In this document: positions 24,890 to 32,514 of the stretch, in pieces
Numbering within the stretch: the stretch's first letter is position 1
Layout of the letters: every line of letters starts with the position of its first letter
From: Flavobacterium sp. N2038
GTDB lineage: Bacteria > Bacteroidota > Bacteroidia > Flavobacteriales > Flavobacteriaceae
Length of the DNA: 64,000 nucleotides
Assembly: GCF_025947185.1 (NCBI RefSeq)
Contig: NZ_CP110001.1
Coordinates: 1,674,001-1,738,000, forward strand
Reading direction: 5' to 3'
Translations under genes and position numbers: made by a program
Notes under the pieces: model-generated
The model's input: only the letters and a program-made list of their open reading frames with translations
The model's database searches: none
What the model was told of the DNA's origin: nothing

Positions 24890-26824
24890 ATGAAAAAATT
24901 AAGTTTTTTAAAACCCATTTTTAATTTCATAGCAATAGGATTGCTGATTACAACTTTAAGCCGATTATTTTTATTTTTTATTTTTAAAGATAGAGTAGTC
25001 GAGACACCAAATTTCTGGTATATTTTTCCAATCGGTCTTAGAATGGATTTAATATTACTTTGTTATTTGTCTTTTTTGCCAGCAGTTTTAATTACTTTTT
25101 TACCTGATAAATGGCTTAAATTCACCAATAATTTTTTGGTAATTTATAGCTTTTTGTTTCTGTTTCTGATTCTTTTTGTAGAATTAGCTTCTCCTGATTT
25201 TGTAAAACAATACGATACACGTCCGAATAAGATTTTCTTAGATTACTTAATCTATCCAAAAGAAGTTGTTGGGATGCTTTTAAAAAGTTATCTGACTTCT
25301 ATAATTGTGACATTCCTTATTTTGGGAGTTGTATTATATTTTGCTTTCAAAAAAGGGAAAAAGTTTTTTCATACTACAAGTACAGCGTATAAATTTAAAT
25401 TAATGGTATTTCCATTAGTTGCTTTTTTATTGTTTTTCGGAGCACGTTCAAGTCTTACTTCAAAACGACCAATTAATGCCAGTAATGCTGTGTTTTCTAC
25501 AGATCAGTTAACCAATACATTAGGGTTAAACTCATTTTATACTGTTGCCTTTGCTGCTTATTCGATTAAAAACGAAGGAAATACAAAAATGTACGGAAAA
25601 ATGGATGAAGCTGAAGCAATCGCTCGTGTGAAGAAATATATGATTGCCGGACCAAATGACTTTACAGATGCAGATATTCCGTTTCTTCATGTACAGCAGC
25701 CAGATTCTGTTTTAAAGAAACCATATAATCTGGTGATCTTTCTTCAGGAAAGTTTAGGAGCTGAATATGTTGGAATTTTAGGAGGAAAACCATTAACTCC
25801 GGAATTTGATAAATTATCTAAAGAAGGAACACTGTTTACTAATTTATACTGCACAGGAACACGTAGTGTGCGCGGAATCGAAGCTGTTGTTACAGGATTT
25901 TTACCTTCGCCATCTGAAAGTGTGGTTAAACTAGGTAACTCACAACAAGGATTTTTTACCCTTGCCGATGCCTTAAAGCAAAAAGGGTATGACACTAGTT
26001 TTATTTACGGTGGAATGGCCAATTTTGATAATATGGCTTCTTTTTTTAACGGAAATGGTTTTAGTGATATTATCGATCAGGAAGATTTTGAATCTGATGG
26101 AAATAAATATGCTTTCAAAGGAACCTGGGGGTATTCAGATGAAGATTTGGTTACTAAAGCAAATAATTATTTCAAGTCAAAAGGAGATAAACCTTTCTTC
26201 TCTCTAATGTTCTCGACTTCAAATCATGAACCTTTTGAATATCCTGCAGGAAGAATTAAACCATATGATAAGACGCCGGCAACAGTAAATAACGCAATGA
26301 AATATGCCGATTTCTCCATTGGAAAATTCTTTGAAATGGCTAAGAAAGAGCCTTACTTTAAGAATACAATTTTCATTGTTATTGCTGATCACAATACTAG
26401 AACATATGGTAAAAATTTAGTTCCGATAAATAAATTTCATATTCCGGCATTTATTATGGGGCCTGGTGTTCCAAAAGGTGCTGTTTATAACAGATTGGCA
26501 AGTCAAATAGATATTCCGCCAACATTATTAGGGTATTTAGGAATTCCTTTTGAAACACCAATGGTGGGTAGAAACTTAACAAAACTAGATCAAAAAGTAC
26601 AAGGAAGATCGATTATGCAGTTTAATGATATTAATGCATTTAGAGTAGAAAACCAGGTTGTAATTATGCAGCCAAATTTGAAACCACTGCAATTCGAAAT
26701 CAAAAATGATACTACTTTGATTCCTGTAAAACTAAACGAAGAGTTAGCAAAAGATGCTTTAGCGCATGTAATTACAGCAGGGAATTTGTATAAACAGAGT
26801 AAATATAAGCTTAGAAGTAAGTAA
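24890..26824 (+). CDS. LTA synthase-like sulfatase-family membrane protein
   Basis: 644 residues from the ATG at 24890. Five membrane segments occupy the first about 190 residues. An extracytoplasmic alkaline-phosphatase-superfamily domain follows with metal ligand E287 (F-L-Q-E-S), catalytic T324 (C-T-G-T-R-S-V-R-G) and the I-A-D-H-N metal site. Family members transfer phosphoglycerol or phosphoethanolamine from lipids to glycans or lipid A. In a Gram-negative cell a role in decorating periplasmic or surface glycans is the best guess. An in-frame ATG at 24764 lies in repeat-like DNA and adds non-conserved residues. Confidence 0.87.
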   Translation: MKKLSFLKPIFNFIAIGLLITTLSRLFLFFIFKDRVVETPNFWYIFPIGLRMDLILLCYLSFLPAVLITFLPDKWLKFTNNFLVIYSFLFLFLILFVELASPDFVKQYDTRPNKIFLDYLIYPKEVVGMLLKSYLTSIIVTFLILGVVLYFAFKKGKKFFHTTSTAYKFKLMVFPLVAFLLFFGARSSLTSKRPINASNAVFSTDQLTNTLGLNSFYTVAFAAYSIKNEGNTKMYGKMDEAEAIARVKKYMIAGPNDFTDADIPFLHVQQPDSVLKKPYNLVIFLQESLGAEYVGILGGKPLTPEFDKLSKEGTLFTNLYCTGTRSVRGIEAVVTGFLPSPSESVVKLGNSQQGFFTLADALKQKGYDTSFIYGGMANFDNMASFFNGNGFSDIIDQEDFESDGNKYAFKGTWGYSDEDLVTKANNYFKSKGDKPFFSLMFSTSNHEPFEYPAGRIKPYDKTPATVNNAMKYADFSIGKFFEMAKKEPYFKNTIFIVIADHNTRTYGKNLVPINKFHIPAFIMGPGVPKGAVYNRLASQIDIPPTLLGYLGIPFETPMVGRNLTKLDQKVQGRSIMQFNDINAFRVENQVVIMQPNLKPLQFEIKNDTTLIPVKLNEELAKDALAHVITAGNLYKQSKYKLRSK

Positions 26825-26826
26825 AG

Positions 26827-26906
26827 ATACTAAGGTTCTAAGTTGCTGAGATTCTAAGTAAAGTTTTGCGAAAAAACCTTAGAACCTTAGCGTCTTAGAA
26901 TCTTTT
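26827..26906. repeat. Octamer-ladder hairpin repeat (copy 2)
   Basis: The left arm is ATACTAAG, GTTCTAAG, TTGCTGAG and ATTCTAAG. The right arm is CTTAGAAC, CTTAGCGT, CTTAGAAT and CTTTT. It lies between convergent genes and the right arm contains the meaB stop codon. Confidence 0.87.
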
Positions 26907-27989
26907 CTCAAAATATAATTTTAATAAATCAGAAGCAGCTGCAAAAGGTGATATTTCATCATTTTGCACTGCTTTTTTGTTTTGTTCCAGTTGCGAAATG
27001 ATTTCAGGGTGATTATAAAAATTGAGTTTCAGTTGTTCGTTAATGGTTTCCATCATCCAGAAATGATTTTGCTCACTTCTCTTTTCCTGAAAAAAACCGG
27101 TATTATTAGTCATTTCTACATAATCAGAAATAGTGTTCCATATATCTGAAATTCCTTCTTTAGTAATGGCGCTGCAAGTAGTAACTTTTGGCTGCCAGTT
27201 TGATTTTTTCGGAGGGAATAAATGCAGAGCTCTGTTAAATTCTAATTTCGCCTGATTTGCCTTTTTAATATTATCACCATCGGCTTTGTTGATCACAATT
27301 GCGTCTGCCATTTCCATAATACCACGTTTGATTCCCTGAAGTTCATCACCAGCACCGGAAATTTTCAGTAGTAAAAAAAAGTCAACCATACTGTGTACGG
27401 CAGTTTCACTTTGACCAACACCAACAGTTTCAATAATAATAGTGTCAAATCCTGCAGCTTCGCATAAAATAATAGCTTCGCGTGTTTTACGGGCAACTCC
27501 GCCCAAAGTATCTCCGGAGGCACTTGGTCTGATAAAGGCATTTTCATCTTTTACCAATTCTTCCATTCGGGTTTTATCACCCAGAATGCTTCCATGAGAA
27601 AGTGAACTGCTTGGATCAACTGCCAGCACAGCTACTTTCTTGCCCAATTGTGTGAGATAACTTCCAAAGGCTTCAATAAAAGTACTTTTTCCAACACCGG
27701 GAACACCTGTAATTCCTATTCGGATTGATCTGTTGGCGTGAGGCAAACTGCCATTAATTACTTCATTTGCTTTTGTAGCATGTTCCGGATTTGTACTTTC
27801 TACCAAAGTTATGGCGCGGCTTAGAGCTGTTCTGTTTCCACTCAAAATTCCATCAATTAATTCTGTCGAAGAAGGTTGTTGTCTTCGGTTCTTTTTAATT
27901 TGATGGATAGCAGAAACATTGGTAATTTCCGGAGGTGAAATTCCTGCTTTTTCTTGTAAACTGCCTGAGTGTTTTTTTGAACTTGACAA
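26895..27989 (-). CDS. meaB: Methylmalonyl-CoA mutase-associated GTPase MeaB
   Basis: 364 residues. The GTPase core has G-I-T-G-V-P-G-V-G-K101-S-T, A-V-D-P-S-S, E-T-V-G-V-G-Q-S-E and N-K-A-D, the signature of MeaB/ArgK G3E-like chaperones. These protect and reload adenosylcobalamin-dependent methylmalonyl-CoA mutase. The mutase genes are not in the window, but a cobalamin adenosyltransferase is (49383-49952). No ATG or GTG precedes the conserved region, so the start is a TTG at 27989. It is read as M-S-S-S-K-K, a plausible beginning for this family. Confidence 0.92.
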   Translation of the reverse strand: MSSSKKHSGSLQEKAGISPPEITNVSAIHQIKKNRRQQPSSTELIDGILSGNRTALSRAITLVESTNPEHATKANEVINGSLPHANRSIRIGITGVPGVGKSTFIEAFGSYLTQLGKKVAVLAVDPSSSLSHGSILGDKTRMEELVKDENAFIRPSASGDTLGGVARKTREAIILCEAAGFDTIIIETVGVGQSETAVHSMVDFFLLLKISGAGDELQGIKRGIMEMADAIVINKADGDNIKKANQAKLEFNRALHLFPPKKSNWQPKVTTCSAITKEGISDIWNTISDYVEMTNNTGFFQEKRSEQNHFWMMETINEQLKLNFYNHPEIISQLEQNKKAVQNDEISPFAAASDLLKLYFEKRF

Positions 27990-28097
27990 AATATACTTTT
28001 TGGTACTGTAAAAGTACAGAAAACAAAAACAGTTTCAAAAAGTAAGTTTGCCACGAATTATATGTATTTACACTAATTTGTTACGTTTTTTTTGTCA

Positions 28098-28236
28098 TCC
28101 TGAGCGAAGTCGAAGGACACGCAAGTAACTCGACAAAGATTGTTTAACTGCAAAGAGACCCGACAGGTTTTTAAAACCTGTCGGGTCTGAGTAGTATTGC
28201 AGAATTATTTTGTGTGTCCTTCGACTTCGCTCAGGA
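28098..28236. repeat. Nested palindrome: 23-bp outer arms around a 16-bp core palindrome
   Basis: Outer arms at 28098-28120 and 28214-28236 are exact reverse complements (the CTGAGCGAAGTCGAAGGA element). Inside, at 28156-28188, AGACCCGACAGGTTTT faces its exact complement around one base. The 27990-28327 gap holds only this, an octamer ladder and promoter DNA for meaB; no gene. Confidence 0.92.
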
Positions 28237-28282
28237 AGACATAAAAGACTCAAAAAAATCGTAAAAATTCGTGGCAACAAAA

Positions 28283-28318
28283 CTCAGCATCTTAGAACCT
28301 TAGTTCCTTAGAGTCTTT
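28283..28318. repeat. Octamer ladder, single arm (copy 3)
   Basis: CTCAGCAT, CTTAGAAC, CTTAGTTC and CTTAGAGT in tandem, without a facing arm, just downstream of a minus-strand gene. Confidence 0.8.
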
Positions 28319-28327
28319 AAAAATAAA

Positions 28328-28969
28328 TTAATAAGCTGCTGTAAAACGAACTTGATGGTGTTTTGGATTTTCAGCTTCGTCGGCAATAACAACTGCTAAA
28401 TCTTCTACAGAAAGAATACTTCTTTGATCGTCATTAAAAACAGGATTTTCTAAACCTAAACGGTATTTTCCTGTTCTTCCTGTTGTAATACCCTGATGCA
28501 TCTCGAAAGCCGGACTAAAAAATGCCCAGTCTAAATCTTTTTCATCTTTAATAATATTCAAATAATCTCTTGCTGCAGTTGCGCCGGCATGATATTCTTT
28601 TGGGAAATCAGGAGTGTCAACTGCTTGTAAATTTGGAGCTACAAATAAACTTCCAGCACCACCAATTGTAATAAAACGTTTCACGCCTGATTTTGTCACC
28701 GCTTCCTGAATCGCTTTTGATCCTGCAATAAAATCATCATAAATGTTTGGATTTGCCCAACCTGAATTGTAGGCGTTAATTACAACATCATTTCCTTTTA
28801 GAATTTCTGCTAAAGCATCTACATTAAAAATGTCAGCTTTTTTCCAAGTCGCATTTGTGGTTTCTTTTGGATTTCTTGCGATTGCAGTAATTTCATGTTT
28901 TCTGTCTGCCACTTCATTTAAGATTGCTGAGCCAACAAAACCAGTTGCTCCAATAATTGCGATTTTCAT
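28328..28969 (-). CDS. NAD(P)-binding reductase (YwnB/NmrA-like)
   Basis: 213 residues. The Rossmann motif G-A-T-G-F-V-G-S lies at the N terminus, then T-A-I-A-R-N-P, V-I-N-A-Y-N-S and I-T-I-G-G-A-G-S. The overall pattern is that of short atypical SDRs such as YwnB. The Rrf2 regulator gene lies immediately upstream on the same strand, an arrangement that also exists as ywnA-ywnB in Bacillus. The upstream region carries the same operator-like sequence as the regulator's own promoter. Substrate unknown; a quinone or aldehyde stress role is inference. Confidence 0.85.
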   Translation of the reverse strand: MKIAIIGATGFVGSAILNEVADRKHEITAIARNPKETTNATWKKADIFNVDALAEILKGNDVVINAYNSGWANPNIYDDFIAGSKAIQEAVTKSGVKRFITIGGAGSLFVAPNLQAVDTPDFPKEYHAGATAARDYLNIIKDEKDLDWAFFSPAFEMHQGITTGRTGKYRLGLENPVFNDDQRSILSVEDLAVVIADEAENPKHHQVRFTAAY

Positions 28970-28987
28970 AATATATAAATTTATTTA

Positions 28988-29004
28988 GTAATAAAAAATG
29001 TTAC
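28988..29004 (-). promoter_or_regulatory. Putative Rrf2 operator upstream of the reductase
   Basis: GTAATAAAAAATGTTAC is near-palindromic (GTAA...TTAC) and almost identical to the site at the rrf2 promoter, about 20 nt before the reductase ATG. Confidence 0.55.
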
Positions 29005-29026
29005 AGTTTTGTGTAAAAAAATAGCT

Positions 29027-29434
29027 TTAGAATTGATTAGAGAAATCTTCAAGAGAAATTCCTTCTAATTGTAAACTAACTTTTTGATTCATATCAGCAT
29101 ATAAAGAACTTAAATTCTGATTGATCTTTTTTCCAACCGGGCAATCCGGATTAGGCTGATTTTTTGCATAACCTAAATTTATGGATTCAAAAGTCATTTC
29201 AAATATTTCTTTCAATGTAATTTTAGAAGGATCAACAGATAGTTTTGTTCCGCCATTTTTACCTTCTTTGCTTTCTACAATATGATTTGCTTTTAGATTA
29301 GCAATTTCTTTCCTTACCAACACCGGATTTAAATTGATGCTTCCCGCAATAAATTCAGATGATAAAAAATCATTTGGGAATTTAGTGAGTAAAGTCAAAA
29401 TGTGAATCGTTATGGCAAACTTACCTGAAATCAT
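29027..29434 (-). CDS. Rrf2 family transcriptional regulator
   Basis: 135 residues. The winged-helix N terminus reads F-A-I-T-I-H-I-L-T-L-L, then S-S-E-F-I-A-G-S-I-N-L-N-P-V-L-V-R-K-E-I-A-N-L, then G-K-N-G-G-T-K-L, followed by the dimerisation helix. Only one cysteine is present (N-P-D-C-P-V-G), so the three-cysteine iron-sulphur form (IscR/NsrR) is ruled out. A one-cysteine redox sensor of the YwnA/SaiR type is possible. It likely represses itself and the adjacent reductase through a shared operator. Confidence 0.9.
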   Translation of the reverse strand: MISGKFAITIHILTLLTKFPNDFLSSEFIAGSINLNPVLVRKEIANLKANHIVESKEGKNGGTKLSVDPSKITLKEIFEMTFESINLGYAKNQPNPDCPVGKKINQNLSSLYADMNQKVSLQLEGISLEDFSNQF

Positions 29435-29435
29435 A

Positions 29436-29455
29436 CTGTAATAAAATATGTTACA
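29436..29455 (-). promoter_or_regulatory. Putative Rrf2 operator at its own promoter
   Basis: CTGTAATAAAATATGTTACA: TGTAA/TTACA half-sites spaced over the expected transcription start, overlapping the -7 box and ending one base before the ATG. Confidence 0.6.
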
Positions 29456-29461
29456 AATATA
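29454..29461 (-). promoter_or_regulatory. Promoter -7 box of the rrf2-type gene
   Basis: On the minus strand this reads TATATTTG, an exact TAnnTTTG match 19 nt before the ATG. Confidence 0.6.
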
Positions 29462-29555
29462 AAGCGTTTTTTGAAATAAAAAAAAGTTTTAACTAAAAAT
29501 TAATTGCAGTAACTAAAAGCATAAAATGAAACTAAAGAAAAAATGATACACATCA

Positions 29556-30053
29556 TTAATACAAATGATGTGCATTTTCCTGATTGACTATTTTGATTTT
29601 TGATTGATTTCTTATGGCAGAAAAATATACCCACGCTATAAAAAGAAGCTGCATTGGTATTCTAAGCCATAAGTATGATAGGCCTTTGCCTGTATAGTCG
29701 GCAGCTTGTAAATTGATATTATGTCTTGCAGCAAAAATGTTAGCTGGAAGAAGCAGGATAAAAAATAAAATAAGTAGTTTTCCTGTAAGGATTTTAGTTT
29801 TAGGCAGAAGTAGTCCAATTGCAGCAATTAACTCTATGATTCCTGTAGTGATCACAATAGCATTTGCCCAAGGCAAAAAAGAGATCATCATTGCCATTCC
29901 TTTAGTAAAAGTAAAATGGCCTATAGCCGTAAATATTAGCATAAGTGCCATGGCTACTCTGCCGGCAAATGATAGTTCAAGTCGTTTGGTTGTTAACCAA
30001 ATAATAAGAAGCGTTGCGGTAAAAACTCCAAAGAGCACAATTAAGGTTTCCAT
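29556..30053 (-). CDS. DoxX-like membrane protein
   Basis: 165 residues from the ATG at 30053. Four membrane helices show the DoxX layout: A-L-M-L-I-F-T-A-I-G-H-F, then G-I-I-E-L-I-A-A-I-G-L-L-L-P, then a third helix with I-F-A-A-R-H-N-I, then a C-terminal helix. DoxX proteins are inner membrane proteins linked to redox stress in some bacteria. A GTG at 30083 is rejected because it overlaps a CAACTTTG box that resembles the -7 element. The Crp-type regulator gene lies 60 nt upstream on the same strand. Confidence 0.82.
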   Translation of the reverse strand: METLIVLFGVFTATLLIIWLTTKRLELSFAGRVAMALMLIFTAIGHFTFTKGMAMMISFLPWANAIVITTGIIELIAAIGLLLPKTKILTGKLLILFFILLLPANIFAARHNINLQAADYTGKGLSYLWLRIPMQLLFIAWVYFSAIRNQSKIKIVNQENAHHLY

Positions 30054-30113
30054 ATCTTTTTGTTTTATTATACAAAGTTGCACAGTAAAGAAACCTAAAA
30101 CAATGAACCTGGG

Positions 30114-30680
30114 TTAATAAATGCGTTTTCTGATCCGGCTTAAAGCTTGTGGAGTAATACCAATGTAAGAGGCAAGGTATTTTTGTGGAATCTTTTGTAT
30201 TAGCTGAGGTTGCTCTGTGAATAAATTTAGATATCGTTGTTCTGCAGAATCGTTTAGCAAAGACAATTCTCTCTTTGATTTTTTAAGAAATAAATCTTCG
30301 CTTGCCAGTCGGCCAATGGTATTTCCAACTTTAGTTTGGGCATAAATGTCCTGAAGATCACTATAAGAAATACGCCAAAGTACGGTATCTGCAAGAGCTT
30401 CGATAGTGTAGTTTACGGGTAATCTTGTAATAAATGAATCATATCCGCTTGCAAATTCGCCATCAAATACAAAAGTAAATGTAAGGTCTTTATTCTCAGA
30501 AGGAACATAATATCTAACGATTCCTTTCTCTATAAAGGAAAGGTAATTTTCTATATGACCGGTTTGGAGGATTGATGCTTTCTTTGAAAATTCCTGACGA
30601 ATGAGTTTTGATGAAAAGGTGTTCCAGTCTTCATCAGAAAGTTTAGCCATTCGTTCGAAATTATCCCTTATTTGCTGCAT
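30114..30680 (-). CDS. Crp/Fnr family transcriptional regulator
   Basis: 188 residues. A cNMP-binding-like beta roll (F-S-K-K-A-S-I-L-Q-T-G-H-I-E-N-Y-L-S-F-I-E-K-G-I-V-R-Y-Y) precedes the dimer helix and a short C-terminal helix-turn-helix (I-P-Q-K-Y-L-A-S-Y-I-G-I-T-P-Q-A-L-S-R-I-R). This form is common in Bacteroidota and generally does not bind cAMP. It may control the DoxX-like gene downstream. It is divergent from the carrier gene at 30787. Confidence 0.9.
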   Translation of the reverse strand: MQQIRDNFERMAKLSDEDWNTFSSKLIRQEFSKKASILQTGHIENYLSFIEKGIVRYYVPSENKDLTFTFVFDGEFASGYDSFITRLPVNYTIEALADTVLWRISYSDLQDIYAQTKVGNTIGRLASEDLFLKKSKRELSLLNDSAEQRYLNLFTEQPQLIQKIPQKYLASYIGITPQALSRIRKRIY

Positions 30681-30763
30681 AGATTTTTAGAATTACATAT
30701 TAAAAGTAACAAAAAACTTAAAGAAGCGCTATAATTTGTTCAGCCCATCAATTTATAAATACC

Positions 30764-30771
30764 TATTTTTG
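30764..30771 (+). promoter_or_regulatory. Promoter -7 box of the AEC carrier gene
   Basis: TATTTTTG, exact consensus, with TTTG at 30735-30738 upstream. Transcription would start near 30778, just before the ATG at 30787, and excludes the earlier in-frame start at 30736. Confidence 0.6.
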
Positions 30772-30786
30772 TGTTTAAGCCTTGAT

Positions 30787-31698
30787 ATGAACAACTTTAT
30801 TATAATATTCTTCTTTTTATTTTTAGGATTGCTGCTGCAAAGAGTAAAGCAATTTCCAACGCATATTTATAAGAGTATCAATAAAATTGTCATTTATATT
30901 TGTCTTCCTGCAATTACTTTATATCATATTCCTAAAATTAAATGGAACAATGAATTATTGTTTCCAATAGGAGCGGGGTGGATTAGTTTTTTTCTGGCTT
31001 TCGGCTTTTTTCATTTTTTAGGGAGAAGACTTGGATGGTCCAATAAACTCATTGGTTGTTTGGTGTTGACAGCCGGATTAAGTAATTCATCATTTCTTGG
31101 ATATCCGATTATTGAAGCTTTGTTCGGAAAAAAAGGTTTAGAAACTGCCGTTTTGGTAGATCAGCCCGGAACCTTTGTTGTTGTTTCGACTTTGGGAGTT
31201 TTTGTTGCCGCCTTCTATTCTAAAGGTAGTCCGGATGCGATTAGTATTTTTAAAAAGATCATTTCTTTTCCACCTTTCCTGACATTTGTTGTGGCTTGTT
31301 TAATGAATGTTTCTCAATTTGATTTGGCTTTAAATGTTCAGTCAGTTTTATTAAAACTAGGCAGCTTAGTAACGCCTTTAGCACTATTTTCGGTGGGGTT
31401 GCAATTGACTTTTGACCGAAACAGCCGACACTGGAAATTTTTGCAATTGGGACTTTTCGTAAGACTTATTATGACGCCCCTGATCATTTTTGTTTTATAT
31501 GTCTTTATTTTCAACCAACATTCTGAAGCTATAAAAATTACTATTATCGAAATCGCAATGGCGCCTATGATTACAGGTGCAATTCTGGCTTCGACGTATG
31601 GTTTAAAACCAAAATTAAGCAGTATGATGATTGGTTTTGGAATTCCAATTTCGTTTTTAACACTTGCTATTTGGTACTTTATTGTGAGTTTTATTTAA
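30787..31698 (+). CDS. AEC (auxin efflux carrier) family transporter
   Basis: 303 residues from the ATG at 30787. About ten membrane segments are present. The typical features are V-I-Y-I-C-L-P-A-I-T-L-Y in the first half, G-L-S-N-S-S-F-L-G-Y-P-I (substrate motif region) and L-F-S-V-G-L-Q-L in the second half. Bacterial members carry malate or similar carboxylates across the inner membrane. Substrate not assignable. It is a single-gene unit. Confidence 0.87.
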   Translation: MNNFIIIFFFLFLGLLLQRVKQFPTHIYKSINKIVIYICLPAITLYHIPKIKWNNELLFPIGAGWISFFLAFGFFHFLGRRLGWSNKLIGCLVLTAGLSNSSFLGYPIIEALFGKKGLETAVLVDQPGTFVVVSTLGVFVAAFYSKGSPDAISIFKKIISFPPFLTFVVACLMNVSQFDLALNVQSVLLKLGSLVTPLALFSVGLQLTFDRNSRHWKFLQLGLFVRLIMTPLIIFVLYVFIFNQHSEAIKITIIEIAMAPMITGAILASTYGLKPKLSSMMIGFGIPISFLTLAIWYFIVSFI

Positions 31699-31809
31699 AT
31701 TAAAATACTAATTATATAGAGGAAATAGAATTTTAACTTTTTTTAAGAAAATGAATGTTTTCCTTATCCATTTTTTAGTTAATTTTAGATGAACTAAAAA
31801 AACATAATT

Positions 31810-32448
31810 ATGTCAACATTAAGATTAGGCGATATAGCTCCGGATTTTCAGGCAGAAACCACACAAGGAAAAGTTAGTTTTCATGAATGGCTAGGAGATT
31901 CATGGGGTGTTTTATTTTCGCATCCAGCAGATTTTACTCCCGTTTGTACTACTGAATTAGGAACTGTAGCGAACTATGTTCCTGAATTTACAAAAAGAAA
32001 TACTAAGGTTATTGCTTTGAGTGTAGATGGTTTACAATCGCACTTAGATTGGATTAAGGACATCAACGAAACTCAAAATACAACTGTTAATTTTCCAATT
32101 ATTGCTGATGAGGATAAAAAAGTAGCGAATTTATATGATATGCTTCATCCAAATGCGAGCGATAAATTTACAGTTCGTTCTGTTTTTGTAATTGGTGCCG
32201 ATAAAAAAATAAAACTAACCTTGACTTATCCAGCTTCTACAGGAAGAAATTTTGACGAATTGCTTCGTGTTATTGATAGTTTGCAATTGACAGCCAATTA
32301 TAGTGTTGCTACTCCTGCAAACTGGAAAGATGGTGAAGATGTAGTAATTGCGCCAGCAATTCCGGATAGTGATATTCCGGCTAAATTCCCTAAAGGGCAT
32401 AATCCTATAAAACCATATTTGCGTATGACACCGCAACCAAATAAGTAA
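31810..32448 (+). CDS. 1-Cys peroxiredoxin (Prx6 type)
   Basis: 212 residues. The active site F-T-P-V-C46-T-T-E-L is the only cysteine in the protein, so this is a 1-Cys enzyme. P-A-S-T-G-R-N-F-D-E-L-L-R and the long C-terminal arm (W-K-D-G-E-D-V, then P-K-G) are typical of the AhpC/TSA Prx6 group. It reduces H2O2 and organic peroxides in the cytoplasm. It is followed by its own terminator. Confidence 0.95.
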   Translation: MSTLRLGDIAPDFQAETTQGKVSFHEWLGDSWGVLFSHPADFTPVCTTELGTVANYVPEFTKRNTKVIALSVDGLQSHLDWIKDINETQNTTVNFPIIADEDKKVANLYDMLHPNASDKFTVRSVFVIGADKKIKLTLTYPASTGRNFDELLRVIDSLQLTANYSVATPANWKDGEDVVIAPAIPDSDIPAKFPKGHNPIKPYLRMTPQPNK

Positions 32449-32458
32449 TTAAAAAGAA

Positions 32459-32496
32459 AGCCACAGAAATTTTATTAATCTGTGGCTGTTTTTTTT
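32459..32496 (+). terminator. Intrinsic terminator of the peroxiredoxin gene
   Basis: The stem AGCCACAGA / TCTGTGGCT with an 11-nt loop is followed by GTTTTTTTT. Confidence 0.88.
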
Positions 32497-32514
32497 ATTA
32501 TATGTGATTAAATC

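Noticed and set aside
28098..28236. Insertion sequence ends
   Set aside because: The arms enclose less than 100 nt with no transposase gene; better called an interspersed palindrome.
29713..30117. Plus-strand open frame opposite the DoxX-like gene
   Set aside because: The opposite strand encodes a clear four-helix DoxX protein; this frame shows no family features.
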